Origin: Branchiostoma floridae
Taxonomy: Eukaryota > Chordata > Leptocardii > Amphioxiformes > Branchiostomatidae
Length of the DNA stretch: 64,000 bases
Assembly (NCBI RefSeq): GCF_000003815.2
Contig: NC_049987.1
Span: forward strand, 7,373,886-7,437,885
Reading direction: 5' to 3'
Shown here: piece by piece, positions 1-11,531 of the stretch
Layout of the letters: each line of letters starts with the position of its first letter
How positions within the stretch are numbered: position 1 is the stretch's first letter
Made by a program: the position numbers and the translations under genes
The notes under the pieces: model-generated
Told to the model about the DNA's origin: nothing
What the model saw: only the letters and a program-made list of their open reading frames with translations
The model's database searches: none

Positions 1-360
1 TTGATGTGGCACCCCATGGAATTATGAGAGTTGATATTAGATGCCTTGAGGATATTTCAATTTGAAATCATAACACAGACCTGCTCTCAATACAATGGAT
101 CAAAATGTGCAAATGTGTTCGCCCGAGCGTATCAGTCTTAAAAAAGTATCATTATGAAACATTCATTATAAAATAGAGTTACATAATAATAGACGTCAGC
201 GTTTCGTCCAAGACATCTGAGTAAGGACCTCTAAAAAACATGTTTTCTTGATGTGGCACCCCATGGAATTATGAGAGTTGATATTAGATGCCTTGAGGAT
301 ATTTCAATTTGAAATCATAACACAGACCTGCTCTCAATACAATGGATCAAAATGTGCAAA
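1..360. repeat. Tandem duplication, 247-bp period
   Basis: Bases 1-113 recur identically at 248-360 (TTGATGTGGCACCCCATGG... to ATGTGCAAA). The first unit starts at or before the window edge. Perfect identity points to a recent duplication. No gene was seen. Confidence 0.95.
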
Positions 361-1970
361 ACTTGTGAATGACGAATATCATCCAATGTTCGTATCAATC
401 TCACACCCACGTACATGTAGCAGTGCCAGATTCATGTTAACCCTGTCCCCCCTTAGGCAGCCTTCTGGCACATTATTTGTGTTGCTGACAGGTGAGACAG
501 CAGGAAGAAGGTTAAATGTTCATAACCATTGAGGCGTTGTGGCCAAGGTGCACAACTTAATGCTAATGCTATTAACCTTAGTTTATTGGAGCAGCCTCTG
601 ATTCCCCCCCAGCCCCCGGCAGTGCATATTAGCATCACCACGGGTCCTCCGGCTGCTGCTTGAGATGCTGCTGGCATTGCCTTGTGTCTGGGGAGGGGGT
701 GGAGGTCAGCACGTCGGGTCAGCCTGGGCTCAAGTCAGAAATAAAGGGCTTTCACAATAAAAGTTGTATCATCGACCGTCCGGCCACGCCAAGTTGATTT
801 AGAGGACGACGTCGGTGAATGTATCGATTTTGACCTCCTTTTTCTATCTTTAAGTTACAACCTTGTAATGTCTTCAAGATATATAGTTTCTTTATAAAGT
901 TTCTTTTATCTCAACTTAATAAACACTTTCTATCAAATATACATGTAACTGGTCTATGTAGGATTAGGAAGGCTAGATGAAGTAGAATTAGTATCAATTG
1001 GAATCAGTAGACAAGGCTGTGAGATGCTTTGAACCAGAATTGCAATGTATAAAACTTTTCCTCAAAGATTACTCACTCCCAAAGCTGTAGATTTACTTTT
1101 GAAGAATAGCCCCCCGCTGACAGAACTGTGACGGCTGTTTCGGAAAAGATTACTTCCTTGGCTTTACAAATAGCAGAGGAAGAGGTGAACTCTATGATCA
1201 TTTTTCATGACAGTCCTTTGGTGCTTCGATTATACTGCACCCATCTGTTACTGTTAGGTAGATATGGGAAAATACTTTGCGATGTCTTTGGCTACACAAA
1301 TACGCATTGCATTTCCTCTTGGCAGAATGGAACACGTAATCCTAAGTTAAAATCAAAGTAAATTGGTATCAGAGAAATTGGGTATTTTCAACAGAAATTC
1401 CATTTACATACAGGAACACAGTACGTTTGTGCTGAACAAAATAATGGTAAGTATCAGTGCTACTTGATTGAATAGTTGCTTTATTACATTTGAATATGCG
1501 TGTAATGAGCGTGATAATCTGCTGCAGTACCATCTTGTTTTGCTAGAAGGCACTGCTGTTGCATATGTTACAAAATATAGTTTGATTTTTGTCTTTGATT
1601 TTTGCCTGTTCTCCAAAAAAGTGTTGCCACATGTGACCCAATAGCTCCCCTGTCCAGTCAGAATTTTATGTTTGCCAGAGGATCTGCTCTCCAGGGTAAG
1701 GAGGCACATGGTCAGGGTGGTGCCCTTGTTCTCATCTTTAAAGAAGAATGGCAGTAAAAACATTTATTGAAATGCGACAGTGTCTCTTACACTAAGTTAC
1801 AGTTTTCCTTGAGGTGAACATAAGACAAACCAAGCCTGGAAAAGAATGGACTGGATGTTTAGTCCTGTGGATTTTTATTTTTTGGCCTCACACAGTAGTC
1901 TTGGGGTCTCCGGAGGATGTCATTGTGGTCAGCGTGGCTTTGTCTATTTAAAGCAAGGACGTTATATCAG
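361..1970. other. Non-coding flank or intron, nothing specific
   Basis: AT-rich apart from a C/G-richer patch at about 590-720. Short ORFs on both strands show no recognisable protein pattern and no plausible exon borders. Confidence 0.5.
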
Positions 1971-1976
1971 GGCTCT

Positions 1977-2110
1977 AGCCAGCGTCCGTTTTTCCGTCAA
2001 TTGACAGAAATTTGCTGCGTCTGACGGAAAAATTTTAAAACCAATCCGTCAACCTTGAGGGACAAAAATCCTTGGTGGAAGCTACTGGCAGCTTGGGGAC
2101 GCCATCTACG
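1977..2110. mobile_element. Possible hAT-like element fragment
   Basis: The block begins CAGGGCTCTAGCCAGCG, which resembles the CAGGG start of hAT-type elements. Inside are TTTTTCCGTCAATTG and a loosely complementary TGACGGAAAAAT. No matching right terminus or target-site duplication was found, so it may be truncated. Confidence 0.3.
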
Positions 2111-3490
2111 GCCGTAAAAGCCACACACTGTTTGTTTTGCTATTGTTATGATTGTTGACAATGTGTGTCAGCGCCCTTTCGCATACGATCATCTCATTAA
2201 AACCCGTTTTTCAAGGTCTCAGTTCAGTCCTTCTAATTAATTTTCGTGTTTTTCGCGACGATTGTAATTGGCTGATGGAAAAAAATTCGAGCTGGCTAAG
2301 GCCCTGCGTTATATGAAAAAATTCTTCATTAAAGTTTCATACAGACCGCTTTTTGTTACTTTACCAGAGACATGCATTTTAGACAAGATGAACTGTGTCA
2401 GAATGCTGTTACACAAAGTCAGAATCAATACAAATGAAGGCATCAATGAAATTTTTAGTCTTGCCTCTATTGGGTTAAAAAGATGCTAGTGCTGTGATTT
2501 GTCCTTGTGGTTTAACTGGAATGTAACCTTTTGTTATTACCAATAGCAAGTTTTATTTCCATGCAGAATTCAGTACTGTGTTGGAAAACTACGTGCCCAG
2601 CATTTGAGAAGTGTTCAAAGTAAACTAATGGCCTTTATACATTGGAAGGATTACAGGGTATATAAAAACACCTTTTCAGTCTTTGCGCAGCCTAATGAGC
2701 TTAATGGTTTGATAGCCACGGCAATCGCCTGCCTTTGTGAAGGCATTAATATTAAACGTCACAGTCGGGAGCCGATATGGGGCTCGCTCCAAGAAGCAGT
2801 GCCGTGAGGGTGCCTGCAAAATCTGATCAAATCAAGAACCTGCCAGACAGTGCCTGCATATCTCCCGGATGGATCAGAATAAGAATGGCGACAAATGAAG
2901 CAGTCCACGCCCCGAATTTATGTAATCCCGGCAACCCTATTACCTTCCCAATCATAACTCCAGGAAGCCAGGCCAAGCTGTATCGAGCGGAAATTTAGCA
3001 CCAAGTTCTGAGGGGAATTCTCCATCCTGTATTCAATTACAAAGTCATAAAAGGGGGTGGACAGATTCTCAGTACCTTTCTTTGTGCATCGACTCTCATT
3101 GAGATGCAGATCAAGATGGTACTTCCTTTTGACAGCATGATTTATGGTGTGATTTGATTGTCGGAAGGCATAAAGATCGGTTCTCCTTCTTACTCTGTCT
3201 TCTGGAGGACGTTTCCTTTTATATGGAGAGAAAATGGAGCAAAAGATCAATATTCATGCTGCGGGCATCTACCACTGGATGCTCTCAAGTTTCCAAATTA
3301 GATTGATCCGGCTGAAGAGTCTTGGTACTGAGCTATTTCATCTTTGAATAGCTTTGCAAGTAAGATATGCGGCACTGTGTCTCGTAGGATAACGTTCATT
3401 TGTCACTAAAGGCTACAAAGATGTGAGGATGTCACATTTTTAACTGGAAAATCTTTCACACTGTGACTGTACTGTTTCAACAAAGACAGA
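2111..3490. other. Non-coding; contains a possible conserved island at 2690-2960
   Basis: No coding signal was found. The part around 2690-2960 is less AT-rich, is free of low-complexity runs and carries words such as GGCATTAATATTAAACG. It could be a conserved regulatory element, but only comparison with another species could show this. Confidence 0.35.
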
Positions 3491-3499
3491 GACTTAAGT

Positions 3500-3790
3500 T
3501 TAGTTCAAGGAAGCATCACTCATTCTTTGAGGGGGAGATCCTACTTGTTTTCTTTAATTGGCTGCATGCTTTACTTTGTCAGTAGAGTGTGTAGAAGAAA
3601 TGTTTTATTACCATGTATGTAAATTTTTGTGAATTTTGTATATAAGAAACAAAAGTGAACTTTGGTTCAAGGAAACATCATTCATTCTTTGACAAGATCC
3701 AACTTGTTTTTTTTTTTCCATTTCACTGCAATTTGCTTTGTAATTGCTGTACCACAATAGTTAGTAGAGTGCATGGAAGAAATTGTATGC
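3500..3790. repeat. Divergent tandem duplication, ~162-bp period
   Basis: GTTCAAGGAAGCATCA-TCATTCTTTGA near 3503 recurs near 3665, followed in both by ACTTGTTTTCTTT-like and AGTAGAGTG-G-AGAAGAAAT sequence. The copies have many mismatches and small indels. Non-coding. Confidence 0.75.
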
Positions 3791-4835
3791 AGCAGGACAA
3801 TGTAGTATGTATCATTTGGCATCATTCTTTGTATTTTATATCTCATTTGATTTAGCTTGATTGGTACATTTTATATTTGCAAAGTCAAGCTTTTCAGATA
3901 GCATTAAAGTAACAGCAGTTTGACCGGCACAGATTTGGTGAGGATTCCGGTTTGTGTCCCTTTCTCATGATAATCAATATACTGGTACATTTGCTTTCAG
4001 TAAGTTTGGGAAATTTTGAAAGAATCAACTCCCCCAGTATGAATTGTAGAATGTTCGAATGAATAGTGCACTGGGTTGATATTAATAAATGCAATATGAT
4101 ATACACTTCAATACCCCAGAGATGACACAGGTTGCAGTGGTGTCAATATGATGCACATTCAGCCTTTTTCATATTCTCAAATTGTGTTAGAGGCAGTCTG
4201 CTGCATGAAAGGTTCTGTTCATGTCATTAGGTTGCTGTACAGCGTCAGAGTGCTGGTAGCGCACACGCCCTCATCTGTCTGGATGCTATAAGGTAAACTC
4301 GTACTGGATTATTGTTTGCCATCTAACCAAATTTGCTGCCTGTAAAATTGCTATAAAATGGATTGAGTCGTCTTTGATTTCTTGTGAACTCCATTTGTAA
4401 CGTTACATGTGGCGAATGCAGCAGTAGTGGTGTGACATGCATGGATTTCAAAGGCCAAGTTTGTTGGATTTGCTGTAGATTTAATGTCAGTGCACACTAG
4501 ACTGTGCATGCCATACATTTCCAAGAATGAAATGCCATTCATACTATCCTCATTAGCCATGTGCATGTTTTGTTCTTATAGTACATGTACTCCATGCCAG
4601 TTTTCTCATGTAAGAGAAGGTTTGCCAGCTTTTTATTCAATTTCAAATACAATAGGCTGGGTAGACCGCTGAAGTTAGCAACTTCAGACATCTATGATAC
4701 AGTGATTTTTTCCCACAAGAATACTGGCTATAATTAATCATTGACCAATATTTTGATTACCCGGTACGTTGTGTGTGGTTTAAGTGTGGAAGCAGTTATA
4801 AGCTAACATGTGGTCACTAATGAAAAAATCAAGGC
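3791..4835. other. Non-coding, nothing specific
   Basis: AT-rich sequence with scattered ACATGTA words and short chance ORFs. No exon, RNA gene or element ends were recognised. Confidence 0.5.
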
Positions 4836-4837
4836 CT

Positions 4838-5226
4838 TCAATCTTCTTTGTGCTAGCATCCAGATTCAGCTTTATCCAATGCAAACTTGATGCCAAAATG
4901 CTTCCTCAGCACAGGGAGGTCATTGGCTTTTTTAATTTGTTCTGTCCTCAAATTTCCTGTTACGTAATTCAGCTGGTCCATTGAATTGTTGGATGTCTGT
5001 GATTTGAAGGGACAATGAAATGTTTGGGCTGATTTCTCTTCGTGCTAATGTCCATAGTATAGATCTAGCTTTATCCAATACAAACTTGATGCCCAAATGC
5101 TTTAGCTCAGCACAGGGAAGCCATTCGCTAATTTGTTCTTTCCTCGAATTTCCTGTTACGCAATTCTGCTGGCTGATGGTATTGTTGGGTTTCTGTGATT
5201 TGAAGGGACATGACATGTTTGGGCTG
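4838..5226. repeat. Tandem duplication, ~195-199-bp period
   Basis: AGCTTTATCCAAT-CAAACTTGATGCC at 4868 recurs at 5067, and TGTTTGGGCTG at 5021 recurs at 5216. Two copies, clearly alignable along their whole length with moderate divergence. ORFs over it on both strands are by-products of the repeat. Confidence 0.88.
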
Positions 5227-5604
5227 GCATGAAATCCGCCTGATACTGTGAACTTTTCAGAATGCAGACATCCAGTCTGCAGGTCTGAACACTTTAGCCA
5301 TGGCGCTGCTCTTTTCTCTGAATTCTCTTTTCTCTGCTTCCCCATTTGCTGCTTTTTCTTATTCTAATATATAACTGTTACACTAGTTTACCTTTATCTG
5401 TGAGGTAACCATTATCCGTTTTAAAAAAAACAGGGTATTTAGGGATGTTAAGAGGACGGATGGCAGTTTCAAACTGCAATTTTTAAAAAATATTGCAATT
5501 TGAAACCACAAATTAATAATCCTTAACATCTTGTTCTAAATACAATGTATATAGGCTCACTCACTCACTCATAGGCTACCTCGCAGATAAATTTGAACTA
5601 GCAT

Positions 5605-5950
5605 TATAAGGGTGGGTGCCGGTACAGAAAAGTCAGGTGCAGGTACAGTTGAGGTCCAGGGGATCAGGTTCTGGTAAGGACTTGAACCTGGACCTGAATA
5701 CTGAAAACTTGGGAGTGGGTGACACTGAAAACATTTGTCAATTTTGCTGTAAAGGAATCTGTTTGGTTGAGTATCCGACCGGCGTTTTTAAATTTCCTGT
5801 CTTCCTGTAAATAAGCTGCCTCTACGTTTGACTAAAGAAATTTTGTAATGATAACTCAACTCTATAGATCTACCTCTTTCGTTATTTTTCTTAGACTGGT
5901 AAGCCCCAAAATGTGTGGATGCCTGCTGATATAATCTGTTAGGTAGACAC
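5605..5950. mobile_element. Truncated relative of the 18353-18537 MITE
   Basis: GGGTGGGTGCCGGTACAGAAAA with a following CAGGTACAGTT, and GCCTGCTGATATAATCTGTT near 5922, match the left end and inner part of the element at 18353-18537. Borders and target-site duplication were not found. The copy is rearranged or part-deleted. Confidence 0.45.
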
Positions 5951-6595
5951 ATATCAGTTTTGATCCTGAAGAAGGTGACGGTGGTTGTTGAAGATTTTAC
6001 CTAGTGGAATAAAGTTTAGCATTGTACTACTGTAGAGAGAAATCGTTTGAATGTTTTGTCAAATGTAATACTTAGCATAACTCCATTCGCTAATGATTAA
6101 TGGAAGTGGCATGCAGTTTGACTAATGTCCAAGTCTAGCCAACAGATGGGTATTAGTAATATCTTTTTTCTATAACATGATATCATGGTAAACACAGAAC
6201 TTTTGACAATAACCAGGTATAGACTGAGGAATAATACAACTATTTATTAATATATTCCCCTCCCAACACTTAAGTTAAAGAAGTAGAAGTAACACTGAAG
6301 TTACATGAAGTATACAGCTTGTGACTAACAGCATCTTTCTAACAATGTTTTGTCTTTGAACCTGCCAGCCCTAATAGATAGGTAGGATTTCCTGACAGCC
6401 TCCGAGGGGAAAGGCGATTACGTGCAGCAATGGGGAGGTAATCTCATGTCCTTCAACTTGCATCCTTCCAGCCTTTAACCACCGTCGGTGGGAGCACTGA
6501 CTGCTGGAAAATTGCTAGCTTGGGGACTGGCTGCATCAGCCTCGCTGACAAGGAAAAACATTGCCGACTCGGTGGATGGCGTCTCTGTTTATGAG
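5951..6595. other. Non-coding, nothing specific
   Basis: AT-rich with no recognised feature. A less AT-rich patch at 6390-6530 lacks exon borders. Confidence 0.5.
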
Positions 6596-6599
6596 ACTC

Positions 6600-6885
6600 A
6601 TGTATCTCTTGGCATGTTTTAGTGGGAATAGGAATGTCTTGTGCCCTAAAGAAATACTTCTTTCAAAGCTACAATATATAATTCTGTACCATTCGTATAC
6701 TATTTGAAATTTAGCCATATGTGATAGTAAATGCAGAGGATGTATCTCTTGGCATGTTTTAGTGGGAATAGGAATGTCTTGTGCCCTGAAGAAATACTTT
6801 TTTCAAAGCTACAATGTACATGTATTCTGTACCATTTGTATACTACGTAAAATTTAGAGATAAGAATGTCATGGGAAATGTAGAG
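6600..6885. repeat. Tandem duplication, 140-bp period
   Basis: TGTATCTCTTGGCATGTTTT at 6601 recurs at 6741 and the copies stay nearly identical for about 80 bases, then diverge up to TG(C/T)AGAGGA at each end. The similar proteins on the minus strand at 6536-6718 and 6700-6933 arise from this repeat and are not genes. Confidence 0.92.
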
Positions 6886-6889
6886 GATT

Positions 6890-9800
6890 TGAAAGACTTT
6901 GTTACACACTGTTGGCAGCTGATTTATATCCATTATTATATTTGCCTGAAATGAATTTTTGCAATTCCAAACAAAATTGCCAAATTCGTCGGAATAGATT
7001 GCTTCAAATTCCCATTTTCCACAGTCCAGGGAACACTGTAGGTAATTTATGTATCTAAGTTCCTATCACAGGATTGCATTGTGTGCTTCCAGGGCCCTGC
7101 TTGACCTAAATTTCACGGTCTTGACTTAGTTGCTCCCAAATTAATGCTTTCGAAGATGGCTTCCTTTTCTTGAATAGCTCCCCAAAGTGTGATTTCCGCA
7201 CGTAAAAGTTTATTACGGTTTTAAGGACCATAGGTTATGGTAGGAAGGTATTCACTAAGCAAATATAGTTTTTGATGCTTGATTTATTGCAGTTGATGTT
7301 CCCAACTGAGGACACCACGTCTTGTTGATGAATAGACTGCTTTAATTTCAGTGAATTATTTATAATCTATTAACACTCGGTATTGTCTATTTTTTGCGTA
7401 TGGGACTCTCTAATTAATTACCTGAGTAATAACATCGAAAATTGGCTCTTTGTTGTTCCCATTCTTAGTAAAGTAGTTTTATAATGTGTGTGTTATCTTT
7501 TTATTGCTGAAGCATGTTTAACATTCTAGACATTTGATGAATACAGACAATTTCCAGGCTGACTCCTTAAGTTACAAAGTTCTGACTCCCTTAATTACCC
7601 AGGATAAGTTCTTAATGCCATTTTTTTTCGCATCTGATTTCTCTTCAATGATGTGAAAAACTCAGTAGGAACCAAGTAAGACTCATATTAGTCATGATGA
7701 TACATGTATTTTGCTATCATGTCTATAGTCATGTATATTTATCATGTACTGTTTATCATATACAGTACAATGTATTGAGTTTAGATATCAAAATTCATTA
7801 GGATTAGTGCTCCATATACTTTATACTGAAGTTTGGTTAAAATTCAACTGTAAGTCCTATTCACCAAATGTTTTACCATGTAATTAAAATTCATGATATG
7901 TTGTGGCAGCCGTTTTACATGATAAATACATGGAAATCACTCTAGATCTTGCAAAAGCTGGGAAGAGCCATTTGAAAGCTCTGCTTTGTAAAGCTGCTAA
8001 GATGGCTATTTTGCTGTTAATCTATTTACATCAGGTCGCTGAATGCAGCTTCTTTATCTGATTATCATTTTCCATAGATTACATCTTTGCTGAGGTAGCT
8101 ACAAGCGTGCAAAGATGGAGATGGATTTGATGAAACGTCTTATCATTGAGGTGATGTTTCTATTAACATGCAAGCCTCTTTGTAACAGGGGATTCCTCAT
8201 ACATGAGGTATTCTACATGTACATGAGAGTATGGTTCACTGGGATAGGTCCTCCATTACCAGCCTTACCCAAATCGTGGCAACTGTCTTTTATTTATTTA
8301 TTTATTCCAAAATGCAACAAGACATTACCCTGACCCTCGCCGCCGGCAGCACTGCTGATGTTTGAGGTTCAACATATAGATGGACAGCATGACATAGACA
8401 ATGGGAATTTACACATTTGTAACATTTGTGTACAAGATAAAATTTGAAGATCAGAGGCACAGCAAAAAAAGAATTGTTCGTGTTCAAAGCAGATATTACT
8501 AAATCCTAGCTACCACACATGTACAGAAGTTATTTTGGGGGAGATACTGATAGGAAACAACTGGAAGTGCCTAGAATCGGTTTGTTGATAGAATGTAGGT
8601 GTAAAAGGCGTCTGAAAGGCTTCTGTTTATGCTGATATCGTGTGTCAACTGTACTGCAGTCACATGACCTGGGGGGATGAGGAGGGTTGGTTTTGATGTG
8701 ATTGGGAATCACCCGACAAGATTGCTTCTGTCCATTAATGCCATCTCTACCTGGTAATCCCCATCTCTGTTGTCGTTAATTCTCCCCGACGATATGCAAA
8801 TGGCGCGTTTTGCCTGCGGGCCCACTAATAGTTACAAATTGCAGCGGGTTACGGGGCACGACTGGAGCAGTGTATGAATATTTCAGGCGGGTCACAGGAA
8901 TGATCAGGCACGACCACATGCCTTTTGTTGGTGTTTTCCCCGTGCGTTTAACCTCCCCCTCAACCCCGTCTTCCAGTCAACCAATGTTCTGGCTCTTGAG
9001 CCCACCTACCAGTGGGCCTATCCCATTGGGAGCAATTACTGGGAAGTCACATAATTTGGAGCTGTGATAGGCTGAGGCGGGGGCCTGACGGATGGACGTG
9101 TTGTAGGGCTGATTACCCCCTTCAGTCGATTTCTACTCCATACGCCGTGCAGACGGAATTGGTGCCGACGTTCTGACGTGTTTTCTGGAGACAGACTATT
9201 CTGGTATGCTGATTGTTCCTACTCAGGCGTACTCCTAGAGTCGAGTTCCTGTATGCCCGAAGGCTCGGTGCATTTGTATCAAGATCTTCTCCCCATCTAG
9301 AAACAGTGTCCAGCTCCGTTGACTTGATGAAAACTGTTCATAAGGTGGACGTGCTAGCACCCTGCAGGTAAGGAATCTGGTCATGAGAAGCATGATGATT
9401 TTTTTATTTTTGGGAAAGGAGGTACCAGGAAACAATATCACAGTGGATAATACATTTTCATGCAACTACGAATCCATCCAAATGTTCTCTTGAAAGAAGA
9501 TATTTACACTGTAAGTTCATTACATGGGGCCTGTGTAATAAGTCCATGATGCCATAGTTTCAACTTGAAGCTGCAATTCTTGTTGGACTTTAGATTTGCT
9601 CAGGTCCACATAGGACATTGAGTTACTTTTGTACAATGACTAGTAATGTAGCTATTTACTGCTTGTCTCATCCTGCTGAATTCTTATATTATACATAGTA
9701 CATTTCTTCATACGAAAGAGGTTTCTTTGGAACTTTTTTGTTACTTTTTTGTATTTCAGCACCAAGGCCAGCATATGTTGTTGTTGTTCTCCACACCACT

Positions 9801-11430
9801 GGATGGCATTTTAGGCCACTTTTTATAGGTCTAATGCTAACTTTGTTATAACTAGATACACATCATATCTCTAGACCTCAATTTCCTCTTTATGTTGCAT
9901 AAATAATCAATAGCTCAGATGTAAATTAATCCCAAGTTCATGTTAAAGAAAAGGTGACAGCACATTTTTTCTTACGCCATATGATTCAGTCGAAGGGCTA
10001 GAGGCAGGTCTGTATGGCACATTTAGCTCTTTTTTATGCTAGAACTCTGAATCCCCTCTTGACGTAGGGTAATAAAGAGAAATCCTGTGACACGGCAATA
10101 TGGAAGCAACATATGTTTGGCATTATGAGATTGGTGACTCGTTGTACTTTAATTTCAGACGGATTATGGATATCTCAACAGCCAGGGCCTTCAGGGCACC
10201 ACATGAGTAATATTACCAAATTAAACATACTTTATCTTTAATTTGTGAGGAATTGTTTGATGCATACAAGGGAGGGGAAAACTAATATAAACGGATAGGA
10301 TTGCTGGGGATTACTTTGACAAAATCCATGTTATTACTATTAGACTTGAGGCCATACTGATTTGATTGTATGGATGACATCCTCTGGGTACTCCCAAGCT
10401 GATTCAAGCATGAAAAAAAAGTTGCCTTCATTATGAAATTCATGTGAACAGGAAGGCAGAACATATGACTGAACGCACAGTTTACCATGCAATCAATTTT
10501 GTATTTTTTTACTTACATATTTTCTGCTTTTGCTCTTGCCTTGACATACAGCTCACTTGTATTGATACAAATGGCAAAAAGGTTACATGCACCGAAAGAT
10601 TTGTGCATGCATAACACAAACCTTACAGATGCATTCTATGACATTAGAATCCATTTTCCTCAAAGAGTTTTGCATACATATCGTTGTACAGCTTCTGGAC
10701 AGACAAAAATTGATGTTTCCACAGATGTTATCCATATAAGTCACTGTGGCCAATGGAGGAGAACCTCTTAAATTTTTGAAGCAAAAATTTGAAATGTTCA
10801 GCAAAAGTCCATTAATAACTGCCTTAACCAGATCTAGTGATGTATGTATAGTAGACATTGCGCAATCCTCTGTTCCTGTTTCAGAATGTACATGCATTAG
10901 GATATACATGTAAATCTGCATCAGCAAGGAACCAAGAGTCATTCATGATCAAGGGCTTGCATGTCAGGCTGCGAGCATTCCCACTTTGAAGTTACATGTA
11001 TGTATGGTTTCTGTTTCTGAAACACTGCATCTGCATACCGTTGCAGCCATGCATACATTGTGCAGATAAGACCAACTTCAAAACATCTGGGTAGCCCCTG
11101 TAGCAAATAGACTCTGTTGATTTCCAAGGGGGGCGAGAGAACATGGGAAAAACTTGGCACAACAGAAATTGAGCATGTCTAAAGAATTAGAGATATGAGA
11201 TTTGATTGGAATTGAGTATTAACATGTACTCAAAGACACATAGCCCCGGTTTACGGAAGTGTTCATGTGATTGTTATAAATGTCTTTGAAAGTCAACAGT
11301 GTTTCTCGCCAGCTTACAATTTCTCTTGGGCCATAACTGTTTGTATACTTAAACTGTCTTTCAAAAAGCTCTTCACATCACATGTACATGTCAAAGGACA
11401 ATGTCATTGATGCATGAAAGTTTGACATGA
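6890..11430. other. Non-coding; island at 8750-9130 and possible retroposon tail near 8287
   Basis: Mostly AT-rich. TTTTATTTATTTATTTATTCC at about 8289-8309 reads on the minus strand as GGAATAAATAAATA..., like a retroposon 3' tail. At 8750-9130 composition shifts to higher GC and there is an ATGCAAAT octamer at 8794, a possible regulatory island. No coding exon was supported. Confidence 0.4.
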
Positions 11431-11440
11431 AAAATATCAC

Positions 11441-11521
11441 TAGCCTGGCCTGGTTTCCAGCTGCATTATAGCTCCCGAGTCTCAGAAACTTGGGAGCTAT
11501 AATACGGCTGGATACCAGGCT
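11441..11521. mobile_element. 81-bp hairpin MITE with 10-bp target-site duplication
   Basis: TAGCCTGG...TTTCCAGC..ATTATAGCTCCC pairs with GGGAGCTATAAT.CGGCTGGATACCAGGCT, leaving a loop of about 15 nt. AAAATATCAC occurs directly on both sides (11431-11440 and 11522-11531), so this is an inserted element. A 9-11 bp duplication would suit a Mutator-type source, though the family is not established. The hairpin could be mistaken for a microRNA precursor. Confidence 0.88.
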
Positions 11522-11531
11522 AAAATATCAC

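Noticed and set aside
8289-8309. LINE tail on the minus strand
   Set aside because: Only a TTTA microsatellite supports it. No polyadenylation context or body was recognised, so it is mentioned only within the block entry.
11441-11521. microRNA precursor
   Set aside because: The direct 10-bp flanking duplication marks it as a transposon insertion. Kept as a caution only.
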